Shown here: positions 24,591 to 33,733 of the stretch, in pieces
Numbering within the stretch: the stretch's first letter is position 1
Layout of the letters: every line of letters begins with the position of its first letter
Source: Dyadobacter sp. CY345
GTDB lineage: Bacteria > Bacteroidota > Bacteroidia > Cytophagales > Spirosomataceae
Assembly: GCF_021502725.1 (NCBI RefSeq)
Contig: NZ_JAKFFS010000001.1
Location: 2,232,001 to 2,296,000 of the forward strand
Direction: 5' to 3'
Length of the DNA: 64,000 bases
Program-made: the position numbers and the translations under genes
The notes under the pieces: model-generated
Database searches by the model: none
Seen by the model: only the letters and a program-made list of their open reading frames with translations
Told to the model about the DNA's origin: nothing

Positions 24591-26690
24591 ATGATTGATG
24601 TTTCCTATCCCTATTTTGATACTAATTTAAGTTGGCTTTCTAATAATTTCAGGTTACTCATCGAAGCGGACGACGAAACTGTTCCCGTGCGTGAGCGGCT
24701 GAAATTTATGGGACAGTATTCGTATCAGATCGAGGAATTTTTTCGGGTACGTATTCCGAATCTTCTTGCAATGGGGGAGGTAAGCAAGGATATTCGGTCA
24801 AAATTAAATGTTTATCCTGAATCACTTTTAGAACATGTATACGAAACCGTTGATAATCAGTTAAGAGAATTTAACGAAATCTTGGTATCCAGGATTTTGC
24901 CAGCCTTGAGCGACCAGGGAATTCACCTGTACTTTAAGGAGTCTTTCGCTTCGGAACATTTGCCCTTTATAAAAAAGTTTTTCATTGATAAGCTGTTTCG
25001 GTATTTGCAGCCCGTTTTCCTGGATGGGAGAAGAAATTCCAAAATCACTTTCTTTGAATCCAAAGAGCTTTACCTAGTTATCCAGCTGGTGAGACGAGAA
25101 GATCCTGATGATGACTGGTATGCCATTGTCAATATTCCGACGGAGCCTTTTGGACGATTCATTGAGTTGCCCGAGTTGGATGGAAAAAAGCATGTGGCAT
25201 TTGTAGAAGATATAATCCGTGAAAATCTGCCGGTTTTATTTCCGGGATATGAGGTGATTGATTCCTATGCTTTGCGTGCAGAAAAAGAAACAGAGTTGAC
25301 GATCGAGGACGAGTATCCGATGATCACCGCTCAGCGGATTTTGAGGCAGCTTGAAAAAAGGAATTTTGTGCAGCCGATGCTGTTTTTTTACGAATCCGGT
25401 ATGCCGCTGTATATGAAGGAATATTTGTCTCACAGAGCCGGAATGCTCATGAACGAATTCCAGGAGCGCGGACAATATATTTACATGCAGGATTTTCTAA
25501 ATTTCCCTTCATTTTCAAAAAAGCTCGATTATCCCTACCAAAGACCAATTCTGAACATTGATTTTGAAGAGCGGGAATCCGTTTTTGAATCAATTCAGCG
25601 TGCTGATCAACTTCTACATCTGCCGTATCATTCGTATGATCCTATCGTTCGGCTTTTCAACGAGGCAGCGATTGATCCTTATGTTAAAGAAATCCATGTT
25701 TCGCTTTATAAAATCAGTTCTAATTCTTTTATTCTCAATTCATTAATAAGTGCTTCGAGAAATGGAAAGCGTGTGGTAACTTATGTCGAACTAAACGCAA
25801 AACTGGACGTACATGAAAATATGCAATGGTCCCGGAAAATGCGGGATGCAGGCGTAAAGATTATTTTCAGCGTTCCGGGTTTGAAAGTTCATGCAAAGAT
25901 GGCATTGATCAAACGCCGCGTACAGAAAGGGTGGGAGCGGTATGCTTATTTGGGTACAGGCGGTTTTTACAGATTAACCAGCCGGGAATTTGTGGATCAT
26001 GCCCTGCTGACCAGCCACCGTGAGCTTACCAATGAACTCGAATTGTTATTTGGTTATTTGTATACGCAGGATGAACCTAAAAAATATAAATATCTTCCGT
26101 TCAACTTCTTGCAAGTCACCCAATTTACGATTCAGAAGAAACTCGTTGATTTGATCGACAGGGAAATTAAGCATTCAAACGCTGGGCTTAAAGCGTTTAT
26201 CACCATTAAGTTGAACCAGATTCAGGACCATACTTTGATTGATAAGTTATATCAGGCGAGTAAGGCGGGCGTTCTGGTTCACGTTATTATAAGTGAAAGC
26301 TGCGGAGTAATTCCTGGTCTCCCCTCGATTAGTGATAACATTACGGTAAGCCGCCATGTGGATCGTTACATGGAAAACACGAGAATATTTCATTTTGGAA
26401 ACCGTGGAAATGACGAGATTTTCCTTTCTTCATGCGACTGGACTTATCGCAATCTTCATCGAAGGATAGATGTCTGTTTTCCAATTCTCGACGATGTGCT
26501 CAAAGGACAGATGCGACAAGTGTTGAAAAATTATTTGAACGATAATCAGAAAGCTGTTCGTCTGGATTTATATCAAAATAATTTGAGAATTCCTTACGAT
26601 CCGGCGACTCCGAAAGTTCGGGCCCAGGAAGCAAACTATCGTCTGGCCGAGAGACTTGAAAGAAATGGAGTGGTTCGTCGGGCAGAATAA
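24591..26690 (+). CDS. Polyphosphate kinase 1 homologue with an altered active site
   Basis: A 699-residue protein aligned along its whole length with E. coli PPK1: N domain from YFDTNLSWLSNNFRLL, head domain to about 310, then the two phospholipase-D-like C1 and C2 domains with PGLKVHAKMALI and ISDNITVSRHVDRY. PPK1 normally polymerises the gamma-phosphate of ATP through a phosphorylated His. Here His 434 matches the phosphorylated H435. The other known active-site positions differ: R375 is Lys 374, R405 is Lys 404, Y468 is Phe 467, R564 is Ser 568 and H592 is Asn 596 (E. coli numbering recalled, alignment by eye). The GTGNFNE loop is GTGGFYR. It may therefore be a divergent paralogue or pseudoenzyme, and the name ppk should be used with care. 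Confidence 0.85.
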   Translation: MIDVSYPYFDTNLSWLSNNFRLLIEADDETVPVRERLKFMGQYSYQIEEFFRVRIPNLLAMGEVSKDIRSKLNVYPESLLEHVYETVDNQLREFNEILVSRILPALSDQGIHLYFKESFASEHLPFIKKFFIDKLFRYLQPVFLDGRRNSKITFFESKELYLVIQLVRREDPDDDWYAIVNIPTEPFGRFIELPELDGKKHVAFVEDIIRENLPVLFPGYEVIDSYALRAEKETELTIEDEYPMITAQRILRQLEKRNFVQPMLFFYESGMPLYMKEYLSHRAGMLMNEFQERGQYIYMQDFLNFPSFSKKLDYPYQRPILNIDFEERESVFESIQRADQLLHLPYHSYDPIVRLFNEAAIDPYVKEIHVSLYKISSNSFILNSLISASRNGKRVVTYVELNAKLDVHENMQWSRKMRDAGVKIIFSVPGLKVHAKMALIKRRVQKGWERYAYLGTGGFYRLTSREFVDHALLTSHRELTNELELLFGYLYTQDEPKKYKYLPFNFLQVTQFTIQKKLVDLIDREIKHSNAGLKAFITIKLNQIQDHTLIDKLYQASKAGVLVHVIISESCGVIPGLPSISDNITVSRHVDRYMENTRIFHFGNRGNDEIFLSSCDWTYRNLHRRIDVCFPILDDVLKGQMRQVLKNYLNDNQKAVRLDLYQNNLRIPYDPATPKVRAQEANYRLAERLERNGVVRRAE

Positions 26691-26903
26691 ATATTTTTAA
26701 AATTTTAGAATAAATTTTAGATCGAAAACGTATATTCAACATGCCGTTTTTGAATTACTGAGGCTATACTTTTTGAAAATCCCCTCCTAATTTACCAGTG
26801 TTTGACTTCTTATCGGTCCCAAATGTCCTTGAGATGTAAGAAGGTTATGACTATATTTGAAAGTATACAACTGTATCTCAATTAACAAACAGGAATACGA
26901 AAT
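26691..26903. other. Intergenic region between the PPK1 homologue and the TetR gene
   Basis: 213 bases. Apart from the TetR promoter at 26829-26859 I see no terminator hairpin, RNA or reading frame. Confidence 0.45.
26829..26859 (+). promoter_or_regulatory. Bacteroidota promoter of the TetR gene
   Basis: TTG at 26829-26831, a 20-base spacer and TATATTTG at 26852-26859. Start of transcription is expected near 26866, 38 bases ahead of the start codon. Confidence 0.6.
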
Positions 26904-27497
26904 ATGGGAATAGTAGAGCGAAGAGAACGGCTGAGAACTCAGGTACGTTCCGACATCGTCAAGACAGCCAAAGAAATAGCCCGCGAAGATGGGTGGACCG
27001 CCGTTTCGATTCGTAAAATCGCTGAGGTTATTGAATATAGCCCGCCAATTTTGTATGAATATTTTGAAAGTAAGGATAAATTACTTGAAGCGATCAGAGT
27101 AGAAGGCTTCGATTTTCTTCAGGCTGAATTCATAAAAATCAAGAGTCATTTCAGAAACCCGGAAAAGCAGCTTACCGAGGTTGCACGTTCAATCTGGGCA
27201 TTTGCGGTTCAAAATCCGGAAATTTATCAGGTCATGTTTAATCTTGAAGGGGCCTATTGCGACTCGAAACGCGTGTATTCTCAGGCGATGAACATTCGTG
27301 ACAATCCGGTTTGGGAAATGATCGCCGTGCTGCGTCCAAAATCAGGAGAAGCTGTAACTAAAACGTACTACGAATGGTGGTGCCTTACCTACGGTTTTGT
27401 ATCGATTACCATGACAACCCAGCCATCATATGCATTCGCACAGGCGGAACCGATATACATGGAGGGCGTCAGAAGGTTTATAAAAAGTATTATGTAG
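26904..27497 (+). CDS. TetR/AcrR family transcriptional regulator
   Basis: A 197-residue repressor-type protein. The N-terminal helix-turn-helix spans about 18-62 (IVKTAKEIAREDGWTAVSIRKIAEVIEYSPPILYEYFESK). The rest is a helical ligand-binding domain with several Trp and Tyr residues (TYYEWWCLTYGF). Its target is unknown; the gene is not beside an efflux system. It converges on cysE and the stop codons overlap by eight bases. Confidence 0.9.
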   Translation: MGIVERRERLRTQVRSDIVKTAKEIAREDGWTAVSIRKIAEVIEYSPPILYEYFESKDKLLEAIRVEGFDFLQAEFIKIKSHFRNPEKQLTEVARSIWAFAVQNPEIYQVMFNLEGAYCDSKRVYSQAMNIRDNPVWEMIAVLRPKSGEAVTKTYYEWWCLTYGFVSITMTTQPSYAFAQAEPIYMEGVRRFIKSIM

Positions 27498-28323
27498 CAG
27501 AGGTTGTTTGCTGGCGTACTTCCAGTTTGCTTTGGTGATAAACCATAGAATACGGAGGTACGCCATGCACTAGCCAGGCATTTCCGCCGATCACAGAATC
27601 GTGTCCAATCACGGTGTCTCCTCCCAGAATTGTTGCATTGGCATACACCACGACATTATCTTCAATAGTCGGATGCCGTTTTTTTGACGCCAGGGATTTT
27701 GAAACATGCGTTGCTCCCAAAGTAACGCCCTGATATAATTTCACATTGTTGCCAATATGTGTGGTCTCACCGATAACAATACCGGTTCCGTGATCAATAA
27801 AGAATGAATGACCAATAACAGCATTAGGATGAATATCGATGCCTGTTTGGCTGTGGGCATACTCAGTGAGCATTCTTGGCAATAGCGGAATGCCACACTT
27901 AGCGAAACTATGCGCCACCCGATAAGTCGCAATAGCCGAAAAACCCGGATACAAAGCAATCACTTCTTCCATACTTACCGAAGCGGGATCGTTCTCAGTA
28001 ATTGATTTGGCATCCTTCAAAAGCATCTCATAAATTTCCGGAATTCCTGCAAAAACGGTATCCATGATCTCTTCCTTATTACGCTCAAGCTGCGGCATAA
28101 GCGGAGTTAGCATACAGTCCAGTCTTTTCCGCAGTTCCAAAAATGCGCTTTGCATATCCTTTGCGCGCTCATTTTGCTGGCAATCCTGACTGATAGGAAA
28201 TAAAAAATTGATCAGCCTTTGAATGAAAAGTCCTGCATCCTGTCTTGAAGGTAATTTGTATTGGAAAATTACATTTTGCTCATTCAGTCTTTGAAAAAAT
28301 AATTCTTGCTGGTGGTCTGTCAT
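27490..28323 (-). CDS. cysE: Serine O-acetyltransferase
   Basis: A 277-residue cytoplasmic enzyme that forms O-acetylserine from serine and acetyl-CoA, the first step of cysteine synthesis. The N-terminal helical domain is longer than in the E. coli enzyme and resembles the EpsC-like branch. The left-handed beta helix carries hexapeptide repeats from about 185 (GIDIHPNAVIGHSFFIDHGTG; VIGETTHIGNNVKLYQGVTLGA), with the catalytic His in DHGTGIVIGE and the acetyl-CoA loop near GNAWLVHGVPP. No cysK is adjacent. Confidence 0.92.
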   Translation of the reverse strand: MTDHQQELFFQRLNEQNVIFQYKLPSRQDAGLFIQRLINFLFPISQDCQQNERAKDMQSAFLELRKRLDCMLTPLMPQLERNKEEIMDTVFAGIPEIYEMLLKDAKSITENDPASVSMEEVIALYPGFSAIATYRVAHSFAKCGIPLLPRMLTEYAHSQTGIDIHPNAVIGHSFFIDHGTGIVIGETTHIGNNVKLYQGVTLGATHVSKSLASKKRHPTIEDNVVVYANATILGGDTVIGHDSVIGGNAWLVHGVPPYSMVYHQSKLEVRQQTTSAT

Positions 28324-28359
28324 TACTCCTTATATTTTTGGTCCTGCATTTCAGAAAGG

Positions 28360-28403
28360 ACGGCATTATTTTTGTACGATATATCAGGAACAAAAAATGC
28401 CGT
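28360..28403. promoter_or_regulatory. Hairpin and possible promoter in the cysE/hydrolase divergent gap
   Basis: ACGGCATT-A-TTTTTGT (28360-28375) pairs with ACAAAAAATGCCGT (28390-28403), two 7-base stems with a small bulge. It falls in the leader of cysE, about 40-80 bases ahead of its start. On the plus strand it also contains TATTTTTG (28367-28374), an exact -7 box for the 28528 gene with CTG at the -33 place. Confidence 0.4.
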
Positions 28404-28527
28404 ATAAAAATTATATTTTGATTAATTCTTTTGAATTTATTGCGGCAAAAATGTTTTTTACCTAAATTTTATCGTAAATGTAATACTTACGTGAAGGTAT
28501 GCATTCTTTGGAACATTACAGAAGCTT

Positions 28528-29436
28528 ATGATTAGTGTTAAATTTTTCAGATCCAACGTTATTATTTTAATTCTGTCGGTGCTGCTTACATCTTGCTTTT
28601 CCCGTTACCTGATTTCTGAAAAACAGGTAAGAAAACACTATGCGTCAAAAGATATTAAACCCGAAATTCATATCATAAAAAATGATACGCTGTCACTGTC
28701 TGTTGCTAGCGTCGGTGCCGATACCCTGCCGATGCTTTTGTTAATACACGGGGCGCCAGGCTCATTGTGGGGTTACATGAATTTAATGGATGATAAGGAT
28801 CTTCAACAACATTTTCATATTGTCTCTGTCGATCGGGTGGGTTATGGTAAGTCTGCTCTAAAAATGAAGAAAAAGCGTAAATACGTTACATCAATAGCAA
28901 CACAAGCGAAGGCGTTGTTGCCTGTTTTTCAGTTGAATCACTCAGACCAGAAAGTAATTGTGCTCGGGCGATCTTACGGTGCTCCGATTGCCGCGAAAAT
29001 GGTTACGCTTGTTCCTGAGAAGGTGAAAGAGCTCATCATGGTTTCACCGGTAATTGATCCGGACAAGGAGAAGTTTTATTGGTTTTCCAAATGGGGTAGA
29101 AATGCGTTAATACAGTTGTTCCTGCCCGGTGCATTCAATACGGCGACAGCCGAAAAATATAGTCATTCTGACGAGTTGAAAAAGTTGTTACCTGTTTGGC
29201 AAAATCTTCTTGTACCGACAACAGTAATCCAAGGCGGAAATGACTGGATCGCGGATCCTACAAATATTGACTTCGCGCGAAAACATATCAAGAGTAAAAA
29301 AGCGCAATATATCTTCCTAAACAATGCTGGCCACATGATCACCTACACACATTTAGATATGATTAAAGAAATGTTGCTAAGGAGTCAGCTTTTTAAAGAA
29401 AAAATTTCCGCTATTGACATTGAAAAAGACAACTAA
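28528..29436 (+). CDS. Alpha/beta-hydrolase lipoprotein
   Basis: A 302-residue protein with a lipoprotein signal ending LLTSC (Cys 22), so likely attached to a membrane on the periplasmic side. The hydrolase fold shows LLLIHGAPGSLWGY (oxyanion region), the nucleophile elbow GRSYGAP with Ser 149, an acidic residue in GGNDWIADP and the catalytic His in NAGHMI. The substrate is unknown. It lies 79 bases before the MprF homologue, but a terminator separates them. Confidence 0.85.
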   Translation: MISVKFFRSNVIILILSVLLTSCFSRYLISEKQVRKHYASKDIKPEIHIIKNDTLSLSVASVGADTLPMLLLIHGAPGSLWGYMNLMDDKDLQQHFHIVSVDRVGYGKSALKMKKKRKYVTSIATQAKALLPVFQLNHSDQKVIVLGRSYGAPIAAKMVTLVPEKVKELIMVSPVIDPDKEKFYWFSKWGRNALIQLFLPGAFNTATAEKYSHSDELKKLLPVWQNLLVPTTVIQGGNDWIADPTNIDFARKHIKSKKAQYIFLNNAGHMITYTHLDMIKEMLLRSQLFKEKISAIDIEKDN

Positions 29437-29453
29437 TTTGGTTGTCTTTTTTG
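29423..29453 (+). terminator. Terminator after the hydrolase lipoprotein gene
   Basis: AAAAAGACAAC (29423-29433) pairs with GTTGTCTTTTTT (29441-29452) around TAATTTG, overlapping the stop codon. Confidence 0.75.
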
Positions 29454-29515
29454 TTGTCTTTCAGTAAAGATTAGATGCTTTTCAATTATCCCTCCGATAT
29501 TTTGTTAGAATTGCC

Positions 29516-32131
29516 ATGGAAAAAGAATCGAATTTATTCAGTTCAGGTTTCATTTTTCTGACTGAGAATAAAAAGATTATTACAAGAGGGCTAGTCGCTG
29601 CGGCCAGCATTATTATGGCCGTTTGGTTTATTCGCCACGAGGAAGCGGAAGTGCGGAAGGTTTTTGGCTTAATTCAGACAGCATCTCCTTTTTATATCAT
29701 AATTGGTCTGTTGGTGACGGTTGCCTATATTTTTTTGCAGGGCTTAATGTACCAATTTTCCTTTCGTGCGCTCGGAAAATATATTGATCTGGTAACCCTT
29801 ACAGAGCTTTTCCTAAAAAGAAATTTTATTAGCGTTTTTTTACCCGCTGGCGGAATTTCTTCTCTTGCTTTTTTTACTTCCAAAACAGAAAGAAAAGGCG
29901 TTACCAAAACAGAGATTCATCTTGCCTCTTCAATCTACGCAGTCTGCGGGATTGTTTCTGTGTTTGTCATTGCTATCCCCGCAATTATCTGGCTGCTTTT
30001 TCAACAGACTATATCGAGTAATGAGCTCTATGCTTTTGGAGGACTTGTTGTGCTCATTGCGCTTTTGTTCTCCGGCATAAACTCGTTCATTAATCGAGGG
30101 AAATTCTATCATTTTCTTTTGAAATATCAACCGGACCTAGATGTTGTAATGGGGCAGATGCAGGACGGAAGTTTCTCCAAGGCCGCCGTGCTTAAATGTT
30201 TAACGGTTTCAATACTTATTGATTTGGCAGGAGTTTTGCATCTATATGTTGCCTTTTTTGCGCTGAATGTTACTGCACCGTTCGAGGCAGCTTTTCTAGG
30301 ATATCTGGTTGCCACGATCTTTTTAATTCTGTCGCCGTTCGTACGCGGAATAGGCGCGATTGAATTATCGCTTAGCGTACTTCTGGTTCAGTATGGGATG
30401 GATAGTGTTGCGGCCATTTCTGTCACAATGATTTATCGGTTATTCGAATTTTGGGTGCCACTGCTCGCTGGGATGTTTACATTTCTTTTCAAGAAAAATA
30501 ACCTGGCACTTCGAACATTACCAGCGTTTTTGATTCTACTTCTAGGCATAATTAATATTATTTCGGTTCTCACTCCCGCGATCACGTCGCGCGTCCATTT
30601 ATTGCAGGATTTCCTCCCGTTGAATCTGATAGTCGCTTCAAATTATTTTGTCCTTTTGACAGGCATTATCCTTCTATTCATGTCCGTCTTTCTGCTTAAA
30701 GGTTATCGCACTTCTTATTATTTTTCACTCATATTATCCGCTGTATCACTTTTTGGCCATCTCACGAAAGGGATAGATTATGAAGAATCCTGCCTTGCGA
30801 TTTTTGTTATACTGACTTTGCTGTTCACAAGAAAGCAGTATTTCAGGAAGGGTAATAAAAGTTACCAGCTTTTTGGGATTCGCACGGTCTTAATTGCTAT
30901 ATGCGCAGTATTAGTCTACGGCATTGTTGGGTTTTACTTTCTGGATACTGAGCATTTTGGGACTGACTTTTCGTCAACAGCATCTGTAAAAAATACGCTT
31001 TTGTACTTTTTCTTGATAGGAAACAATCTGGATGCCCGGACAATATTTGGCCGTGACTTCCTTTATTCGATCAATTTATTGGGAGCATTGAGCATATCCT
31101 TTTTGTTGTATGCATTCATTCGACCTTTCATTTTCAAACCAGAGATGGAGGATGAATCCTGGCGAAGGGCAAAAGATTTGGTCAGCCGCTTCGGAGATTC
31201 CTCTCTGGACTATTTTAAGACTTATCATGACAAGCTCCTTTATTTTGGAAAAGAAGTCGAAGGTTTCGTTGCCTACCGGATTGGAGTCGGATTTGCTGTG
31301 GTTTTGGAAAAACCAGTATGTGCGAATGAACTGGACCAGATAGTGCTGGTCAGAGAATTTGATCAGTTTTGCCGGGAAAATGATTTGGAGTGTACTTATT
31401 ACAGATGTGATCAATCAGCATTAGACGTTTTTCACAAACTTGGAAAGAATTCGATTATCATCGGACAGGAGGCAGTGATCGATCTGTCGAAATTCTCATT
31501 GGAAGGCGGAGAGAAAAAATCTTTACGAAACGCAGCAAAAAATATTTCAAATAAAGGATTTTCCATCAAAATTTACGAAGCACCCGTTAAAGATGGAGTT
31601 TTACAGCGACTGAAAGCGGTAAGTGATGAGTGGATTGAAACGACGGGTTATGATGAAATGGTTTTCTCACAAGGTATTTTCGACAAGGAAGAACTGAGGC
31701 AACAGACCATTCTGGCTTTGGAAAATGAGGATGACAAAATAATTGCTTTCGCAAATATTATCCCCGACTATGAAAAAGGAGAGGGGACATATGACCTGAT
31801 TCGCAAGACGAAAGATGCACCCGGAACTACGCTGGACGCAATGATGATAGAAATTATTAATTATTTTAAATCTCTAAATTTTCGGTATGTAAATATCGGA
31901 ATGGTACCACTTTCGGGGGCAGAAGAAGGACGTGATATAACAGAAAGAGCTATCAAGTTTGCATATCAAAATGTCAAACAATTCAGCTACTATAAGTCAC
32001 TTCGTGATTATAAAAGTAAATTTTCTCCCGATTGGAAAAGTAAATATTTAATTTATGACGATGCCTATGCGTTAATCCGCATTCCGGCAGCATTGAACAA
32101 GGTGGTCAAAATGAAGAAAGGGGGATTATGA
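29516..32131 (+). CDS. MprF-like lysylphosphatidylglycerol synthase/flippase
   Basis: An 871-residue inner membrane protein. The first about 510 residues hold roughly 12-14 hydrophobic helices, beginning with the flippase-type domain (ISVFLPAGGISSLAFFTSK; LSPFVRGIGAIELSLSVLL). The C-terminal cytoplasmic DUF2156 domain (about 525-860) is the aminoacyltransferase: GFVAYRIGVGFAVVLEKPVC, YYRCDQSALDVFHKLG, SLRNAAKNISNKGF, NIGMVPLSG. MprF enzymes transfer lysine or alanine from charged tRNA to phosphatidylglycerol and move it to the outer leaflet, lowering surface charge and protecting against cationic peptides. The specific amino acid is not readable here. Its stop overlaps the next gene's ATG by four bases. 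Confidence 0.9.
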   Translation: MEKESNLFSSGFIFLTENKKIITRGLVAAASIIMAVWFIRHEEAEVRKVFGLIQTASPFYIIIGLLVTVAYIFLQGLMYQFSFRALGKYIDLVTLTELFLKRNFISVFLPAGGISSLAFFTSKTERKGVTKTEIHLASSIYAVCGIVSVFVIAIPAIIWLLFQQTISSNELYAFGGLVVLIALLFSGINSFINRGKFYHFLLKYQPDLDVVMGQMQDGSFSKAAVLKCLTVSILIDLAGVLHLYVAFFALNVTAPFEAAFLGYLVATIFLILSPFVRGIGAIELSLSVLLVQYGMDSVAAISVTMIYRLFEFWVPLLAGMFTFLFKKNNLALRTLPAFLILLLGIINIISVLTPAITSRVHLLQDFLPLNLIVASNYFVLLTGIILLFMSVFLLKGYRTSYYFSLILSAVSLFGHLTKGIDYEESCLAIFVILTLLFTRKQYFRKGNKSYQLFGIRTVLIAICAVLVYGIVGFYFLDTEHFGTDFSSTASVKNTLLYFFLIGNNLDARTIFGRDFLYSINLLGALSISFLLYAFIRPFIFKPEMEDESWRRAKDLVSRFGDSSLDYFKTYHDKLLYFGKEVEGFVAYRIGVGFAVVLEKPVCANELDQIVLVREFDQFCRENDLECTYYRCDQSALDVFHKLGKNSIIIGQEAVIDLSKFSLEGGEKKSLRNAAKNISNKGFSIKIYEAPVKDGVLQRLKAVSDEWIETTGYDEMVFSQGIFDKEELRQQTILALENEDDKIIAFANIIPDYEKGEGTYDLIRKTKDAPGTTLDAMMIEIINYFKSLNFRYVNIGMVPLSGAEEGRDITERAIKFAYQNVKQFSYYKSLRDYKSKFSPDWKSKYLIYDDAYALIRIPAALNKVVKMKKGGL

Positions 32132-33534
32132 AAACTCCATTAACATTGCTTTTTTTCCTGTTTACTTTAAACGCAAACGGCTTTATCGTCGATTCTCTTG
32201 ACTATGGTCGCTTCGGAAAACTGAAAGTTTATCATTCTAATACTACGCCAAAACAGATCGTCTTATTTGTAAGTGGTGACGGTGGATGGAATAAGGGGGT
32301 AATCGATATTGCAGGAAACTTTTTAGCAATGGACGCTGCCGTTGTTGGAATTGACATCAGGACATACTTTAAAAACTTGCAGAAAACTAAATCTGAATGC
32401 TTTTACCCTGCATCTGATTTTGAAAACCTAAGCAAATTCATTCAGAAGCGCTACCATTATAGAAATTATTTAACTCCTATTCTTGCCGGATATTCCTCCG
32501 GCGCAACTTTGATATATGGAATTTTGGCTCAGTCGCCAGCTAATACTTTTTCCGGAGCCATTGCTTTTGGTTTTTGTCCTGATCTTCAAATTTCCCGCCC
32601 GCTGTGTAGTGGTTCTGGTTTGAAAATTCATCCTTTGGATCAAGAAAAGGGATTCTTTCTCGAAGTTAGTAAAAATTTGCAGGAACCTTTTCTGGTATTT
32701 CAGGGGAAACAAGACGAGGTCTGTGATTTCAAAACAACAGCAACTTTTTTTAAACAGATTCCAAACGCCAGATTGATTACATTGGAGAAAGTGGGTCACG
32801 GTTTTTCGGTGAAACAAAACTGGGTACCCCAGTTAATGTCAGCTTACAAAGAATTTTTGGTAAAAACGGAAAACGAACATAAACCGGAAAATGATCTAAA
32901 GCTCGAAGCTGAAACAAAAGATCTTCCTGTACACATAATACCTTCTGCATCTGCTTCTGATAAACCGATGGTTTTCTTCATTTCCGGCGATGGAGGATAT
33001 ACCAGTTTTGATAAATCATTTTGCCAGGAATTAGCATCAAAAGGTATGTCAGTTGTTGCGCTGGACGCTTTGAAGTATTTCTGGAACGAAAAGACACCGG
33101 AATCGACAACAGCTGATGTTGAGAAATTAATTGGTCTTTATAAAGACAGATGGAAAAAGGAAAAGATTGTTTTAATAGGTTACTCATTTGGTGCTGATGT
33201 CATTCCGTTTGTTTTTAACAAAATGAATAAATCGATGCAAGATCAAATCCAGTCGCTCGTACTGATGTCTCCGGCCACAGACGGCGATTTTGAAATACAT
33301 ATCAGCGACATGCTAAGCCTTGGCAGCGCTCAGAAAAAATACGATGTTGTTTCGGAAATAGACAAGGTGACAAATGTGAAATTGCTTTGTATCTATGGAT
33401 CCGAAGAAGATGCCGAAATCAAAGCAAAAACTAAAAACGCCGGACTGAGTTTTTTGACTATAAAGGGTGGCCATCACTATGACAATGCGTTCAGGCAACT
33501 TGTCGAGGCAATTGTAGCTCATTCGACGAAATAA
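32128..33534 (+). CDS. AcvB/VirJ family lysyl-phosphatidylglycerol hydrolase, two-domain
   Basis: A 468-residue periplasmic protein with a short Sec signal (cleavage near NANG). It has two tandem alpha/beta-hydrolase-like VirJ domains, each opening with VSGDGGWNKG or ISGDGGYTSF. Nucleophile elbows are GYSSG with Ser 123 and GYSFG with Ser 353; the second His is in GGHHYD. In Agrobacterium and Rhizobium, AcvB/AtvA proteins remove lysine from lysyl-phosphatidylglycerol and are encoded behind lpiA (mprF). The same order with a four-base overlap is seen here, which makes the functional link strong. Which domain is active in this species is not known. Confidence 0.88.
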   Translation: MKTPLTLLFFLFTLNANGFIVDSLDYGRFGKLKVYHSNTTPKQIVLFVSGDGGWNKGVIDIAGNFLAMDAAVVGIDIRTYFKNLQKTKSECFYPASDFENLSKFIQKRYHYRNYLTPILAGYSSGATLIYGILAQSPANTFSGAIAFGFCPDLQISRPLCSGSGLKIHPLDQEKGFFLEVSKNLQEPFLVFQGKQDEVCDFKTTATFFKQIPNARLITLEKVGHGFSVKQNWVPQLMSAYKEFLVKTENEHKPENDLKLEAETKDLPVHIIPSASASDKPMVFFISGDGGYTSFDKSFCQELASKGMSVVALDALKYFWNEKTPESTTADVEKLIGLYKDRWKKEKIVLIGYSFGADVIPFVFNKMNKSMQDQIQSLVLMSPATDGDFEIHISDMLSLGSAQKKYDVVSEIDKVTNVKLLCIYGSEEDAEIKAKTKNAGLSFLTIKGGHHYDNAFRQLVEAIVAHSTK

Positions 33535-33652
33535 TGAATAAGCCTTGCTCAGTTAAAAAACCGGCTAGTTTTAAATAATTCTGAATAAGATAACATCATG
33601 CCAAAACTTTGTTAAATAAGAGAATATTTTTGCACCTTGATTAATAATAAGA

Positions 33653-33733
33653 AAACGACTGGTCAAAGACCAGCCGTTTGTCTGAATTATTAACCTATGA
33701 TAACAATTTTTGACACGGATTCTCTCCGTGTCA
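33653..33733 (-). terminator. Two hairpins downstream of the FecA-like receptor gene
   Basis: The first, AAACGACTGGTC (33653-33664) with GACCAGCCGTTT (33668-33679), has a three-base loop and a T-rich exit on the minus strand. The second, TGACACGGA with its complement at 33711-33733, touches the receptor stop codon. Either can end the minus-strand transcript and may also stop read-through from the AcvB gene. Confidence 0.65.
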
